Below, piece after piece: positions 11,401 to 19,473 of a stretch of DNA of 64,000 nt (position 1 is its first letter; the number at the start of each line of letters is the position of its first letter). The stretch comes from CAYZTD01 sp964638155 (GTDB lineage: Archaea > Thermoplasmatota > E2 > DHVEG-1): the NCBI GenBank assembly GCA_964638155.1, contig CAZWYI010000002.1, forward strand, positions 58,790 to 122,789. The letters run 5' to 3'. Under the pieces are notes generated by a model, which saw nothing but the letters and a program-made list of their open reading frames with translations, ran no database searches and was not told where the DNA came from. The position numbers and the translations under genes are program-made.

Positions 11401-14400
11401 GCAGTGGATATCCTGGGAGGGACAAGAGATAAGTATAACTGAACCAGGTAACCACACATTTACACTGAATTTTGATGGAGCACAAATTAGAAACAAGGGA
11501 ATTGATGGACCGTATCAAATAAGATTAGAACTTGGTTCTGCTGATGGAGAATGGAGACAATTTGATATAATAGAGTCATATGATACTAACTCATATAACG
11601 CTACAGATTTTGCTGCTGCAGGAGCAGAATTTGTTGATTTAGTTGATGCTGCTGCTGATAGTATATATAATGGTAACCTAAAATTAAATGTAACAGTTAA
11701 CTCAACTTCATCAGGTACATACAAAATAACTGGTGATCTTCATAGAGAATCAGGTTATTCCTGGCAGTGGGTAACATATAATGATACAAAGGTTGATGTA
11801 TCTGGTTCTGGTGAACAAAACTTTTCCTTGATATTTGAAGGTAGCGATATTCATAATAAAGCACTTAGTGAAGGTGCATATCACTTAAGACTTGAACTTA
11901 TAAAAGTTGGAACAGGAAATATGGTTGATAGTATTGATAAATATACCACAAACAGCTATGCCTATACTGATTTTTCAAGCCCATGTGGAAGCCTAACTAA
12001 TACTTATGATTCTCAAGTTGGTGACTATTTACAGGTAAATGTTAGTGTTAATTCCACACAAAGTAAAGAATATCAAGTAAGTGGAATGCTTATGGATTCA
12101 AGCTATCAAGATATAGCCTGGAATGATAATACAACAACAGTAGATGGCCTTGAAAATGTAACCCTTCTCTTCGATGGTAGTATTATAAATAACTCTGAAC
12201 TTGATCCTGCAAAGATTTATGTTGAACTTAGAACAACTAGCGACTGGGAACTAATCGACTCAAATAATTACGACTTGGATGGCACTTACTTATATACAGA
12301 TTTTGGTGCAAGTGTTACAATTGGAGAACTTATTCTTTCTGGAACGCCAAACTATGATGGAGACGATTATTATGATGCATTGAATATATCTGCAAATATC
12401 ACTTTTAGCTCTGATAGTACACAATATCAAATATCAGCTAGTTTAAGAGATCAAAATGGCTCATGGATTACAGGAGTAAATATACCTGCTACAACTTATT
12501 CCTCTGGAGTTAACTCTGTTAGTTTATCCTTTGATGGTTATGATATATATGCTAAAGGATTAAATGGCCAATACACAGTTTCTTATGTATCGGTTTTACA
12601 ATCAGATGTTGGTGAGATTGCAAGAAAAACAAATGCATTTACAACTACATCTTCATATGACTCATCAGAATTTGAACATCCTGATGGAAACGAAGATGGA
12701 TATATAGTTGGAAACTATAGTTCATATGCATATGACTCTGATGGAGATAATGATTATGATTATTTAGTCATAAATGTAACAGTTAATGTTACTGAAACTA
12801 GCGATGACTATGATTTATATGCAGATCTATATTCAAGTGATGGTACTGTTTGGATAGCATCAGATTACAATTACAGTAGTTATAATTCTGGTGTGTGGAA
12901 TGGAATTGAAACTGCTCAATTTTACTTTGAAGGTGATGATATCTATAATTCTGAGACAAACGGTCCTTATATGATTGGATATATACGACTTGGAGCTTAT
13001 ATTAATAAATCTGGAACTGAAACCTGGACTCTTTTAGATGAAGAAAGTAATGTTTATACAACAAGTAGCTACAATTATTCTGATTTTGAAAGTAGTTCAG
13101 TTACTCCTTTAGGTCCAAGTGGACTTTCATCAATTACTGCGTCAAATGATCCATTCAGTCCAAATTCTGATGGAACAAAAGATACAACTCTAATAACTGT
13201 AACTGCTACTGCAGGTCAATCTTTATATCTAAATATATATAACTCATCTAGTGTAATAAAGAGAACAGGACTTACTTTAAATTATCAGGGTTCTACAACC
13301 TATACTGTAACTTGGAATGGAAAAGATGATAGTAACAGTGTACTTTCCGATGGAACATATCGTATTAAGGTTTCTGATGAAGCAACCGGTAATCAAGCAA
13401 ATGAATCAGATGAGACAACACAGACAGTTGAAATTGATACACAAGCACCAACCGGCTTGAACGTTATTATAAAAAATGGTGATACTTATACAACTTCTAC
13501 AAGTGTGAATCTTACAACAATTTCAGCAACAGATAACTCAAGTAAAAAAATGAGATTCAAAAACGCTGGTGGAGAATATACAGACTGGGAAGACTTCCAA
13601 AGTACAAGAGCTTGGACTCTTACAGCAACTGATGGCTCAAGAACAGTATATTTCCAGGCTAAAGATGTTGCAGGAAACACTGCAACTGCTGTTAGTGATA
13701 GTATAACTCTTGATACAACTAAACCATCATCTGTAAATATTAGTATTACTGGAAAAGGTGACACACCAAGTACTTATTCAAATGATCAAACTGTGACACT
13801 TTCGATTTCCTCTGAAGATTCAACTAGTGGCGTTGAATATATGATGATTGCTAATGAGGTGACATTCAGCGGTAGATCTTGGGAGAGCTATAATACCTCA
13901 AAAGAATGGAGTCTTACTTCAGAAAATGGAGTAAAAACTGTTTATATTAAAACTAAAGATAGGGCAGGAAAGATTTCAGATATATATTCAGATAGCATCA
14001 CACTTGATACAACAGCTCCAACTAGCCTTGGTATTTCTATAAACTCTGATCAGGCATATACTAATTCTACTACTGTCACTTTAACACTTGATGCAAGTGA
14101 CACATACAATATGAAAATGCGTTTTAACAATTCAGGTGTAAACTGGTCCAACTGGGAATCGTACAGCCAATCAAAATCTTGGACACTTACAAATACAACT
14201 GGAACAAAAACAGTTAACTTCCAAGTAAAAGACCTTGCGGGAAATATTGCGACTTCTGTTAGTGATACAATAAACTATGATACAACAGCCCCTGCTATTT
14301 CAAATGTACAAAGTAGCGGTGTCACTCAAACCGGTGCTACAATTACATGGACAACAGATGAATCTTCTACTAGTGTTGTTGAATATGGAACAACTACAAA

Positions 14401-17400
14401 TTATGGAACAACTGAAACAAATACTACAAAATTAAAATCACATTCGATTGCATTAAGCGGTCTTTCATCTGGTACAACATATCATTATAGAGTTAAATCT
14501 CAAGATAGGGCAGGGAACACTCGTACAGGTGTTGATAAGACATTTACTACCTCATCTGGTGCAGATACAACACCTCCAAATGCAATTGAAGCACTTTCAG
14601 CAACAGATAAACCAAATGCTGAAAGCACAGTTGCTCTATCATGGAATCAATCAAACGCACCAGATTTTGCTGGATATAAAGTATATCGTAGGACAACCAC
14701 GTTTACAAACGTTAGTTCTAGCGGAGTCCAACTTCTTACCACAATTACAACTAGATCAACAAATAATTATGATGATACATCTGCAACAGATGGTACAACA
14801 TTTTATTATGCTGTTACTGCAATAGATACAGCAACACCGCCTAATGAAAATCAAACTGTTACAACAGTTAGTGGTTCATCAGTTGATGATAAAGCACCAA
14901 CAACTTCAGATAACATTCCATCTGGATGGCAGACTTCTGAAGTTACAGTAACTCTTACTGCAACTGATGATGGCCAAGGTGTAAATAAGACATATTATAC
15001 AACAGATGGAACTGATCCTACAAATAGTGCTAACTCTAATAGAACACAATATACTTCGCCATTTACAGTGGGCGGAGAAAACGAACTTGGAGACGGTACT
15101 TATACAATTAAATTTTATTCATATGATAGAAACACAACTCCAAATGTGGAAACTGTTCACACAAAAACTTTACGAGTTGATACTACAGATCCAAGTACTA
15201 TAGATAATTCTCCATCTGGTTGGCAGAATAGCACGCCTGTGACAGTCACATTAACTTCTTCAGATGGCACTAGCGGGGTATACAAAACGTATTATACAAA
15301 AGATGGAAGCACACCTACAACTTCTTCAGATGAATACACTACATCAATAGTATTCACATCACAGGGTAATAGAACATTAAAATACTTTTCAAAAGATAAT
15401 GCAACAAACTCTGAATCAGTTAAAACTAGTCACATACTTATTGACACAGTAAGACCTACATCAGAAGTAACAACATTATCACAATATAATAGCATACCAT
15501 TTAATGTCAGTTGGACATCAACTGATGCTTCAAGTGGTGTATCTAGTGTAATTGTGCAAGTCAAAAATGGATCAGGTAGCTGGACTACATGGCTCTCTGG
15601 TCAAAGTAGTAGTGGCACTGCTTTATTTACAAATGGATCTAATGGAAATACATATTACTTTAGAACAATAGCTACAGATGTTGCATCTAATGTTGAAAAC
15701 GATTATGAATCATCTGGGGATACTTATACAACAGTAGTAAGCTCCACAATGACTGCCTCAATTACTTCACCATCTGCAAATGATTATGTCAGGCAAACTC
15801 TAACAATTACTGGTACTGCATCTGGTCCTGAATTTAATAAATACTGGTTAAACTATTCATCTGATAATGGCTCAAGTTGGACAAATATTGGTAGTTCAAC
15901 ATCAACTGTGAGTAGTAGTACCCTTGGAACATGGAATACCTCACTTGTTGCAGAGACAGAATACATTCTAAAATTATTTGTACTAAATTCAACTGGTGTG
16001 AACAATTCATTTACAATTAATATAACAATTGATAACACAGATCCAAACATAACATCTGGTCCATCATCTGGAAGTGTTGATGAAAACTCTGCAAAAATTT
16101 CATGGACAACTAACGAATCATGTAATGCAACTGTTGAATATGGTGAAGATACATCATACGGTTCGACCAGTTCTCGTTCGACGTTTTTAACTTCACATTC
16201 AATTGATCTTACTGGTCTTTCTGATAGTACAACATATCATTATAGAGTTGTATCTTATGATCAAGCAGGAAATAGTGTGAATTCCAGTGATTATACATTT
16301 ACAACAGACGAAGAAACAACATCTACACCTCCTTCAGGTACATCTGGTGGTTTTACTGGTGGTGAAACCTCAGGTCTTTCAGCAGATTCAGGAGGGCCAT
16401 ACGAAGGAACAGTTGGAAGTTCTATAGAATTTTCAGGTTTAGCAAGCGGAGGTACATCACCATATTCATATAGCTGGGATTTCGGCGATGAATCAACTTC
16501 AACCGATCAAAATCCAACGCATTCATATAGCGCAGTAGATACATACACTGCAACCTTAACAGTTATAGATGATGCAGGATCTACTGCTACAGATACAGCT
16601 GAGGTTACAGTTTCAGAAGCAACAGAAGATGATAATGCGCCATCTATTGGAAATATCGGACATTCGCCATCTACTGTTACAAGCGATGATACTGTTACAA
16701 TTTCAGCAAAAGTAACTGATGACAACGAAGTAAGTGATGTAAACCTATACTGGTCGTATCAAGGATCAGAAAATTCAAAATCAATGTCCGGAAGTAGCAC
16801 TTATTCAGCTACTATTGGTCCATTTGATGCAGGAGAAACAGTTTCATACTCAATTGATGCAGTAGACAATATTGGTCAAACCACACAATCAGGTACATTT
16901 TCATTCAGTGTTAAGAAAAAAGTTACTGTTGAAGACCTTGAAGATTCAAACGAAACAGGCGTTGACGGAATGGATATTACAACGAACTCTGATGTACAAA
17001 ACGTTAAAGTAAATGTAGAGAAAAAAGATAAAGTAGATGCTGGAAGTGAATACAAAATAAAAGAAGACGAAGAAGTATACAGCTATTTAGAAATAAATAT
17101 TGAAGCAGATAATAGAACACTTGAAGATGATGATATTGATAGTATTACAATCAAATTCAAAGTAACTCAAGAATGGATCAAAGATAAAAAAATCAATAAA
17201 TCAAAAGTGAAACTCGCTAGATTCCATAATGGTTCTTGGAATAATCTTTCAACAGAGATGCTTAGTGAAGATGATACATATGTATATTATCAAGCTATTG
17301 TAACAGGTACTTCAACTTTTGCAATTGTAGGTGGAAAAGTAATAGATGTAGATGAGGATGAAACTGATGATGGTGGTGAAATGCCTTGGTATCTAATAAT

Positions 17401-17494
17401 TATTGGATTGGTTATTGCTATCTTTCTAGTAATTATTTTCCTTTTCAAAGCAGGGTTTTTATATGTCGAGGATAAAAACAATAATAAAAAATAA
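2402..17494 (+). CDS. Giant multi-domain cell-surface protein (5030 aa), C-terminally membrane anchored
   Basis: Residues 36-53 are a hydrophobic export signal after an unusually long polar N-region, with a likely cleavage after SKA58. Then come two Fn3-like modules (about 220-410), carboxypeptidase-regulatory-like beta-sandwiches (about 420-830 and 1290-1365), and about 17-18 tandem modules of about 110-140 residues (about 1035-3565). A FlgD-like Ig domain (about 3577-3677), DxAGN-type Ig modules, Fn3 domains, two chitobiase-C-terminal-like domains (about 4167-4350), another Fn3, a PKD domain (about 4660-4740) and a PGF-pre-PGF-type domain (about 4840-4980) follow. Residues 4998-5018 are a transmembrane helix with a basic tail. 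Many NxT/NxS sequons suggest heavy N-glycosylation. The role is probably S-layer, adhesion or substrate capture. No catalytic domain was recognised. Confidence 0.9.
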   Translation: MNKKTCFSLNNDTRRDRWVELQSNLNRNKYIYRKILCCYVVGILIFASFVVMVPNSKADNPSDFIITFYEDGGSFTESSKFDVGDVVFVNITLDGLSGDPVGSEPYCLFVKNNDTTESIYFPVWDNDTSGPWDEENQDDDGSYWGYFNLTDSEDSHPPSGPGDAAVLNCSAGDTIYLYEDNGVGPTNPLWDDDLDVASTEIIIDSDSGNEQNSEPDISSPNPSNNSIDVSIDLSTLNVTIEDPEGDYFNWSIETSPYIGGSSSSDDNNGTCTCGVGGLNYNTTYYWFVNCTDSGSGNWENETFSFTTIADDPGSSGNNSPIVTDPDPTNESTISADSLSSLNISISDPEGDSIDWSIETSPYIGDNSATNDVNGTKTSEITEQLTPGSTYYWFVNCTDSGSGNWTKRSYWFTISSSPPGGDMYNVSGYVLDSVDEGPIQGADLTITDNASFSNNAVTDSQGYYMFQNVPAGDYDVVASMSGDPGFGPIWQSITVFDHDETNFNFTVSFDGGGDDGSDDPGPGEDGIEGEVNISVVGTVYMERSMVTISGVNLTAYPKNDDSNILNNTFTDQNGQFQLNFVINQSISENSSEICFMFSAEGYETNDDWQMGLYDLMDMMEQEGQVMMDMVELAKIWNTTAFVNGTILDLDTNNPISNVTVELEGPNYFENRTQTDNNGNFSVGSITGDESDFELMFDKEGYFTNASEINDDGTISAGDYIELGTIYMEVKPSSNAFIEGYLKSEGNPIEDANLMLYDPAHPYESEKGFFDMPTTDSNGYYNISTYAGEFYLITLANIVGESRHGPPLGIGGYVNQVIDVDVSANETVEQNINLTASNPDNINVNLNIINSTFSYARISRTISCNPRIVRLMTDANLDGVIDSDEGDTFKSSINSSFTSSGYFDEDMLLARIPFTYYKLDGTYIQPQQINVDITGIIGDADSSDLITVYVNMSMVPSGQVDSNESLHSIRLEGYYGNPAFNTNYTVQIPQVYSFKNKREWMLTNNLLNSTTLRSVPNTDPDLNDTSFTEPIIMAVGTTNPSAEFNEGYFYENPYDSDGDGDYDYFISKVKVNATHSGTYKIEGKLCSSNGIAITNTDTEKTLSSGSNTIELSFEAEKIYRKKINGPYTIVYDLSYSRNSSYIWFDSMQKVTSSYSYSDFTKPDIFFTGTIIDSGLDEDGDGLYDYLQIGLQVDVGTTGYYEFEGDIGTCDFSIEEPHITGVNKGITFVDYGEQYVNLTFDGGSIYSCGANASIWVFIRVRSQTGSELDDIDTMTDKYYYTDFSPPPPESCTVTGFISDAHGDPVDAGIWLWSEQTMSENTTQVNQSTGEYSINAKPGVYELCINPSNTNYDGQYEIANLQTNETLFRNITLLPSWSQCAYLDMMMDSWQYAAGDNIFINISASSLPNSNCTLEIFKEFVSDGGDYGQEYYSRITNTTDLNGRHMFVIDTTGYTNGEYMFRVWVENESYSTSVARDDRWDIQISSLSLDFEIDKNNYRPGTTGVGTYMLTYISNSTEVVNASYSWKILTWDWMGEHTLSSGTFTNTQSGNGTFNFTIPSTADDGDWYDIKLTATDPSDNDVFSSRGIGITEGSIIESVEDYPMGTQGNYDFLVYNVTVNVTSAGTYRVEAGLEDANRNWITFNDTQKSLSTGSNVVQIFFEGEQIKASQAQTGNWPSWVGLFYSTSWDSLDDLDYTTSDTYSKDDFATPDVCFEEAFSKHTIDGSNGYSALVVNATINASVNGSYRIDANLYKEVPQSGGWYDWQGVSWNNSDAITISEGGANEPNTSIVVPIRLEGSDIYNSGYNGPYNVNFNLHREYGSGDTWITNYDPETDINYNYDDFERPGAVIDGITDHGSIGGDLVIGVNINVSSGYDGDYQINGDLQSPNWYWITNTGENPTLSVGLNEINLTFSGENIYSAGYDGPYNLHVSLQNNNDWIRSEFTTSSHSYTDFSTPGAVFDGSHSDQGYDEDNDGYYDYLQVTVPVIINDTSSSYEVSGELYKETSTSWNWITWGSEEFTPSSVGLYNVTLSFSGSQISNSGEEGYYGVNLWLRDLEGSELGHLDFTTDTSYSTNDFDQPSVRFVENSSFPNDYNDSSYLNVDLRINSSETGDYYVRGSLHKVVNQGGWDNWIWITDTEEQITFTTEGEQDITLNFDLSVLQASGYDGPYTASFKIMDSNWNMLDNINDYETDSYIFSDLGDLRKIYFTDTYDDSMYSNGEYLLVNVTMQVNESGTYQIGGDLHKEAGYDWNFIASQWEDFTLTEGAQEIQLYFESLEIYSGIESLSQSLQSTFSSGTKFDIDLWVRKSNEWNDLDHFDEISINEYNTSDFNTGGVTINSVSDEGYNNTGDSKYDYLNITVNVTFSSAGNYELWCDLSKESSNSWNWIGWTNEYVTTSSSDETEEITLQFNGERISSGGYDGPYNLNVEIQNRDTSKRVARYDGTTSSYLSTEFTGSSVEINESAISDTGVDTDNDGDYNKLSIDIPVTSQEDLNVELTADLRKQTNNNDEWISWTNNWTSIVAGESTINIQFDSEIIRSSALDGPYTLRIELWNRDNWKQLDSVQNYQTTAYSNDNFDVASASINTSNISDWGYDNEDSDLLYNYLEVNVSCNVGSSGDYWLKGDLYSDTAGWQWIDNTETYASLDSNNNVATLQFDGTKVRNKGISGQYKVRIELMDDTRRLIDNYDPYLTSSYDYTDFQTSGAEITHFYDRKTDDDDLELNVTVSCSTNGSYWIGADLHKQSGYEWQWISWESNDGNDYLTAGQETNITILFSGETIYNKGVDGPYNIRIELRDQATWTEQDFRESYTTSDYNATDFSAPTVSFVDPTDTTIDWGNDTDSDSLYNYLQLNLTINSTQSGTYWLHGDIEQRSGYTWNWITWKGQEIELDGTGEQVVKLKFDGERIRDSGYNGPYTVRVQIFNQTTWTTIDSIEDYTTNTYSYTDFQTSTVVFVENDSYPTDQGVGTQGSYSNLAVTVAINSSQSGTYFLSGDLHKESGYSWQWISWEGQEISITEPGNHTFTLNFDGAQIRNKGIDGPYQIRLELGSADGEWRQFDIIESYDTNSYNATDFAAAGAEFVDLVDAAADSIYNGNLKLNVTVNSTSSGTYKITGDLHRESGYSWQWVTYNDTKVDVSGSGEQNFSLIFEGSDIHNKALSEGAYHLRLELIKVGTGNMVDSIDKYTTNSYAYTDFSSPCGSLTNTYDSQVGDYLQVNVSVNSTQSKEYQVSGMLMDSSYQDIAWNDNTTTVDGLENVTLLFDGSIINNSELDPAKIYVELRTTSDWELIDSNNYDLDGTYLYTDFGASVTIGELILSGTPNYDGDDYYDALNISANITFSSDSTQYQISASLRDQNGSWITGVNIPATTYSSGVNSVSLSFDGYDIYAKGLNGQYTVSYVSVLQSDVGEIARKTNAFTTTSSYDSSEFEHPDGNEDGYIVGNYSSYAYDSDGDNDYDYLVINVTVNVTETSDDYDLYADLYSSDGTVWIASDYNYSSYNSGVWNGIETAQFYFEGDDIYNSETNGPYMIGYIRLGAYINKSGTETWTLLDEESNVYTTSSYNYSDFESSSVTPLGPSGLSSITASNDPFSPNSDGTKDTTLITVTATAGQSLYLNIYNSSSVIKRTGLTLNYQGSTTYTVTWNGKDDSNSVLSDGTYRIKVSDEATGNQANESDETTQTVEIDTQAPTGLNVIIKNGDTYTTSTSVNLTTISATDNSSKKMRFKNAGGEYTDWEDFQSTRAWTLTATDGSRTVYFQAKDVAGNTATAVSDSITLDTTKPSSVNISITGKGDTPSTYSNDQTVTLSISSEDSTSGVEYMMIANEVTFSGRSWESYNTSKEWSLTSENGVKTVYIKTKDRAGKISDIYSDSITLDTTAPTSLGISINSDQAYTNSTTVTLTLDASDTYNMKMRFNNSGVNWSNWESYSQSKSWTLTNTTGTKTVNFQVKDLAGNIATSVSDTINYDTTAPAISNVQSSGVTQTGATITWTTDESSTSVVEYGTTTNYGTTETNTTKLKSHSIALSGLSSGTTYHYRVKSQDRAGNTRTGVDKTFTTSSGADTTPPNAIEALSATDKPNAESTVALSWNQSNAPDFAGYKVYRRTTTFTNVSSSGVQLLTTITTRSTNNYDDTSATDGTTFYYAVTAIDTATPPNENQTVTTVSGSSVDDKAPTTSDNIPSGWQTSEVTVTLTATDDGQGVNKTYYTTDGTDPTNSANSNRTQYTSPFTVGGENELGDGTYTIKFYSYDRNTTPNVETVHTKTLRVDTTDPSTIDNSPSGWQNSTPVTVTLTSSDGTSGVYKTYYTKDGSTPTTSSDEYTTSIVFTSQGNRTLKYFSKDNATNSESVKTSHILIDTVRPTSEVTTLSQYNSIPFNVSWTSTDASSGVSSVIVQVKNGSGSWTTWLSGQSSSGTALFTNGSNGNTYYFRTIATDVASNVENDYESSGDTYTTVVSSTMTASITSPSANDYVRQTLTITGTASGPEFNKYWLNYSSDNGSSWTNIGSSTSTVSSSTLGTWNTSLVAETEYILKLFVLNSTGVNNSFTINITIDNTDPNITSGPSSGSVDENSAKISWTTNESCNATVEYGEDTSYGSTSSRSTFLTSHSIDLTGLSDSTTYHYRVVSYDQAGNSVNSSDYTFTTDEETTSTPPSGTSGGFTGGETSGLSADSGGPYEGTVGSSIEFSGLASGGTSPYSYSWDFGDESTSTDQNPTHSYSAVDTYTATLTVIDDAGSTATDTAEVTVSEATEDDNAPSIGNIGHSPSTVTSDDTVTISAKVTDDNEVSDVNLYWSYQGSENSKSMSGSSTYSATIGPFDAGETVSYSIDAVDNIGQTTQSGTFSFSVKKKVTVEDLEDSNETGVDGMDITTNSDVQNVKVNVEKKDKVDAGSEYKIKEDEEVYSYLEINIEADNRTLEDDDIDSITIKFKVTQEWIKDKKINKSKVKLARFHNGSWNNLSTEMLSEDDTYVYYQAIVTGTSTFAIVGGKVIDVDEDETDDGGEMPWYLIIIGLVIAIFLVIIFLFKAGFLYVEDKNNNKK
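5530..13090 (+). repeat. Tandem protein-coding repeat array inside the giant surface protein
   Basis: Within the coding frame a module of roughly 330-420 bases recurs about 17-18 times. Each unit carries an SGTYxxxGDLHKxxxYxWxWI-like strand, an IxxxGYDGPYxxxxxL core and a closing TxxYxxxDF. Several units begin with an Asp-rich loop such as DSDGDGDYDYF or DEDNDGYYDYL, resembling calcium-binding repeats. Units between about 10.4 and 11.9 kb look most alike, suggesting recent duplication. The repeats are diverged in DNA sequence and are not a CRISPR or satellite. Confidence 0.8.
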
Positions 17495-17623
17495 ATTGGG
17501 AAGATAATATCTTCTCTAAAATTTTTTTAATATTTTGTTAGAATTGTACAACAATTATTATATACTACCATTTTTAAAAAATATAATGGTGTTGTTATAA
17601 AAATAAAAGGTCTGCGCAACTCT

Positions 17624-17851
17624 ATGTACTTTATTGGCTTTGCTTGCCTTATTTCAAATAGTATTATACTTTATGTTACCTTCCTATGGGCCTATTTATT
17701 TAATGATTTTAAACTTTCTATTGATATAAATTCCATTGGTGAGGCACACATAGAATTCTTTTTGATACCGATTACCATAATAATTGGTTTATATTCGATT
17801 AGAGGATTAATAAAATATTTACCAAAAAAATCATCCGCTTCTTTTAAATAA
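17624..17851 (+). CDS. Small two-helix membrane protein, unknown
   Basis: 75 residues with two hydrophobic stretches, about residues 3-27 and 43-62, and a basic C-terminus ending KKSSASFK. It is therefore likely an inner-membrane hairpin protein with a cytoplasmic tail. It follows the giant surface protein by about 130 bases on the same strand, but no shared operon is evident. I see no Shine-Dalgarno, and the start is the first ATG of the frame. The family is not recognised; codon use and hydrophobic pattern support a real gene. Confidence 0.55.
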   Translation: MYFIGFACLISNSIILYVTFLWAYLFNDFKLSIDINSIGEAHIEFFLIPITIIIGLYSIRGLIKYLPKKSSASFK

Positions 17852-17926
17852 TATATTTCAACAAGGTTTTATAACAATCTATAAAAATTATGAACATATA
17901 GTAATTAAGATATTCTGGAGGATAAT

Positions 17927-18430
17927 ATGGAAGATTTAGAGCTAAAGTTAGTAAAAATTAATAAACCAGAAGATATGAATTTTATATTAGGTCAGTCTCA
18001 TTTTATAAAAACAGTAGAAGATTTATATGAAGTAATGGTAAATAGTGTTCCAAATGCAAAGTTTGGAATAGCTTTTTGTGAGGCAAGTGGTGATAGAAAA
18101 GTTAGATGCATAGGAAATGATGATTCCTTAAAAAAAATTGCTGAAGAAAACGCTATGAATATTTCTGCAGGCCATAGTTTCATTATTTTTATAAAAGATT
18201 CTTTTCCACTTAATTTTTTAAATAATATAAAAAATGTTCCTGAGGTATGTAACATATTTTGTGCTACAGCTAATCCAACAAAAGTAGTGATAGCTGAATC
18301 AAAACATGGAAGTGAAAAAACACGTGGTATTCTTGGAGTTCTCGATGGATATACACCTAAAGGAATTGAAAACGATGAAGAAATAAAGTGGAGACAGGAT
18401 TTTTTAAGAAAAATTGGTTATAAACTATAA
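17927..18430 (+). CDS. Adenosine-specific kinase family protein (DUF355/COG1839)
   Basis: 167 residues, the family length. The segments GIAFCEASGDRKVRCIGND, GHSFIIFIKDSFPLN and ILGVLDGYTPKGIE are hallmarks of the COG1839 proteins of archaea and some bacteria, for which adenosine/AMP binding or adenosine-specific kinase activity has been proposed. A strong GGAGG precedes the ATG. It stands alone ahead of carbamate kinase. Family assignment is confident; the biochemical role is less certain. Confidence 0.85.
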   Translation: MEDLELKLVKINKPEDMNFILGQSHFIKTVEDLYEVMVNSVPNAKFGIAFCEASGDRKVRCIGNDDSLKKIAEENAMNISAGHSFIIFIKDSFPLNFLNNIKNVPEVCNIFCATANPTKVVIAESKHGSEKTRGILGVLDGYTPKGIENDEEIKWRQDFLRKIGYKL

Positions 18431-18490
18431 TTTTTCATATTTTATTGATATAGCTTTTTATACAAGTTTTTTATTTTACTAGTTTATCCT

Positions 18491-19426
18491 ATGAATAAAA
18501 AAGCTATTATTGCCCTTGGTGGAAATGCTTTAATTAAAAAAGGGCAAAAGGGAACAATCTATGAACAATTCGCTAATACTAGAAAATTGTCTAAATCAAT
18601 TGTGAAAATAATTAATGATGGCTATAATATAGTTCTCACTCATGGAAACGGCCCACAAGTTGGTGCTATTCTTCTTCAGAATAATAAAACAAGAGACATC
18701 CTTCCACCTATGCCACTTGGTGTATGTGTTGCCGAGAGTCAAGGTCTTATTGGCTATATGATTCAGCAGACCCTTCTAAATTCCTTGAAAAAAAATAATA
18801 TCAAAAAAGATGTTGTATCCGTTCTCACTCAGGTAATTGTTGATGAAGATGATTCTTCTTTTAAAAATCCAACTAAACCAATTGGTCCGTATTATGATGA
18901 AAATAAAGTAGATAGCCTTGAGGAAGATGGGTATACTGTAAAGAAAATTAAAGATGGATATAGAATAGTTGTTCCTTCACCTGATCCAAAATCTATTGTG
19001 GAAAGAGATGTTATAAAAAAACTTCTTGATGAGGGCGTTTTAGTAATTGCTGCTGGTGGCGGCGGTATGCCAGTTGTTTCAAAAAAAGATTGGGGTCTTG
19101 ATGGTGTTGAAGCAGTAGTTGATAAGGATCTTGCTAGTGAACGACTTGCCGAGGAGATTAATGCAGATACTTTAGTAATTCTTACCAATGTAGAAAAAGT
19201 ATTTATTAATTTCAGAAAGGAAAACCAAAAAGCTCTTGATGATGTAAAACTGGATGAAATTAAGGAATACTATGAAAACGGTGAATTTTTACCTGGGAGC
19301 ATGGGTCCAAAGATACTTGCTGCAATTCGTTTTTTAGAAAATGGTGGGAAAAAAGTAATAATCTCTCATGTTGACAAAGGATATAGTGCTTTTAAGGGTA
19401 AAACAGGTACTCACATTACAAAATAA
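18491..19426 (+). CDS. arcC: Carbamate kinase
   Basis: 311 residues, full length. It starts IIALGGNALIKKGQKG, carries THGNGPQVG, and ends near SHVDKGYSAFKGKTGT, all signatures of the carbamate kinase branch of the amino-acid kinase fold. It interconverts carbamoyl phosphate plus ADP with carbamate plus ATP. In fermentative archaea this gives ATP from citrulline or agmatine breakdown, or supplies carbamoyl phosphate. No arginine deiminase or ornithine carbamoyltransferase gene is adjacent. Confidence 0.95.
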   Translation: MNKKAIIALGGNALIKKGQKGTIYEQFANTRKLSKSIVKIINDGYNIVLTHGNGPQVGAILLQNNKTRDILPPMPLGVCVAESQGLIGYMIQQTLLNSLKKNNIKKDVVSVLTQVIVDEDDSSFKNPTKPIGPYYDENKVDSLEEDGYTVKKIKDGYRIVVPSPDPKSIVERDVIKKLLDEGVLVIAAGGGGMPVVSKKDWGLDGVEAVVDKDLASERLAEEINADTLVILTNVEKVFINFRKENQKALDDVKLDEIKEYYENGEFLPGSMGPKILAAIRFLENGGKKVIISHVDKGYSAFKGKTGTHITK

Positions 19427-19473
19427 AAACAGTTGTTTTTATTAAACACTTTTTTTATAAGGGTTCTTAATTC

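Noticed and set aside
5530..13090. Repeated DNA that could be mistaken for a CRISPR array or satellite
   Set aside because: Repeats are long, diverged and in frame with one continuous gene; they are protein modules.
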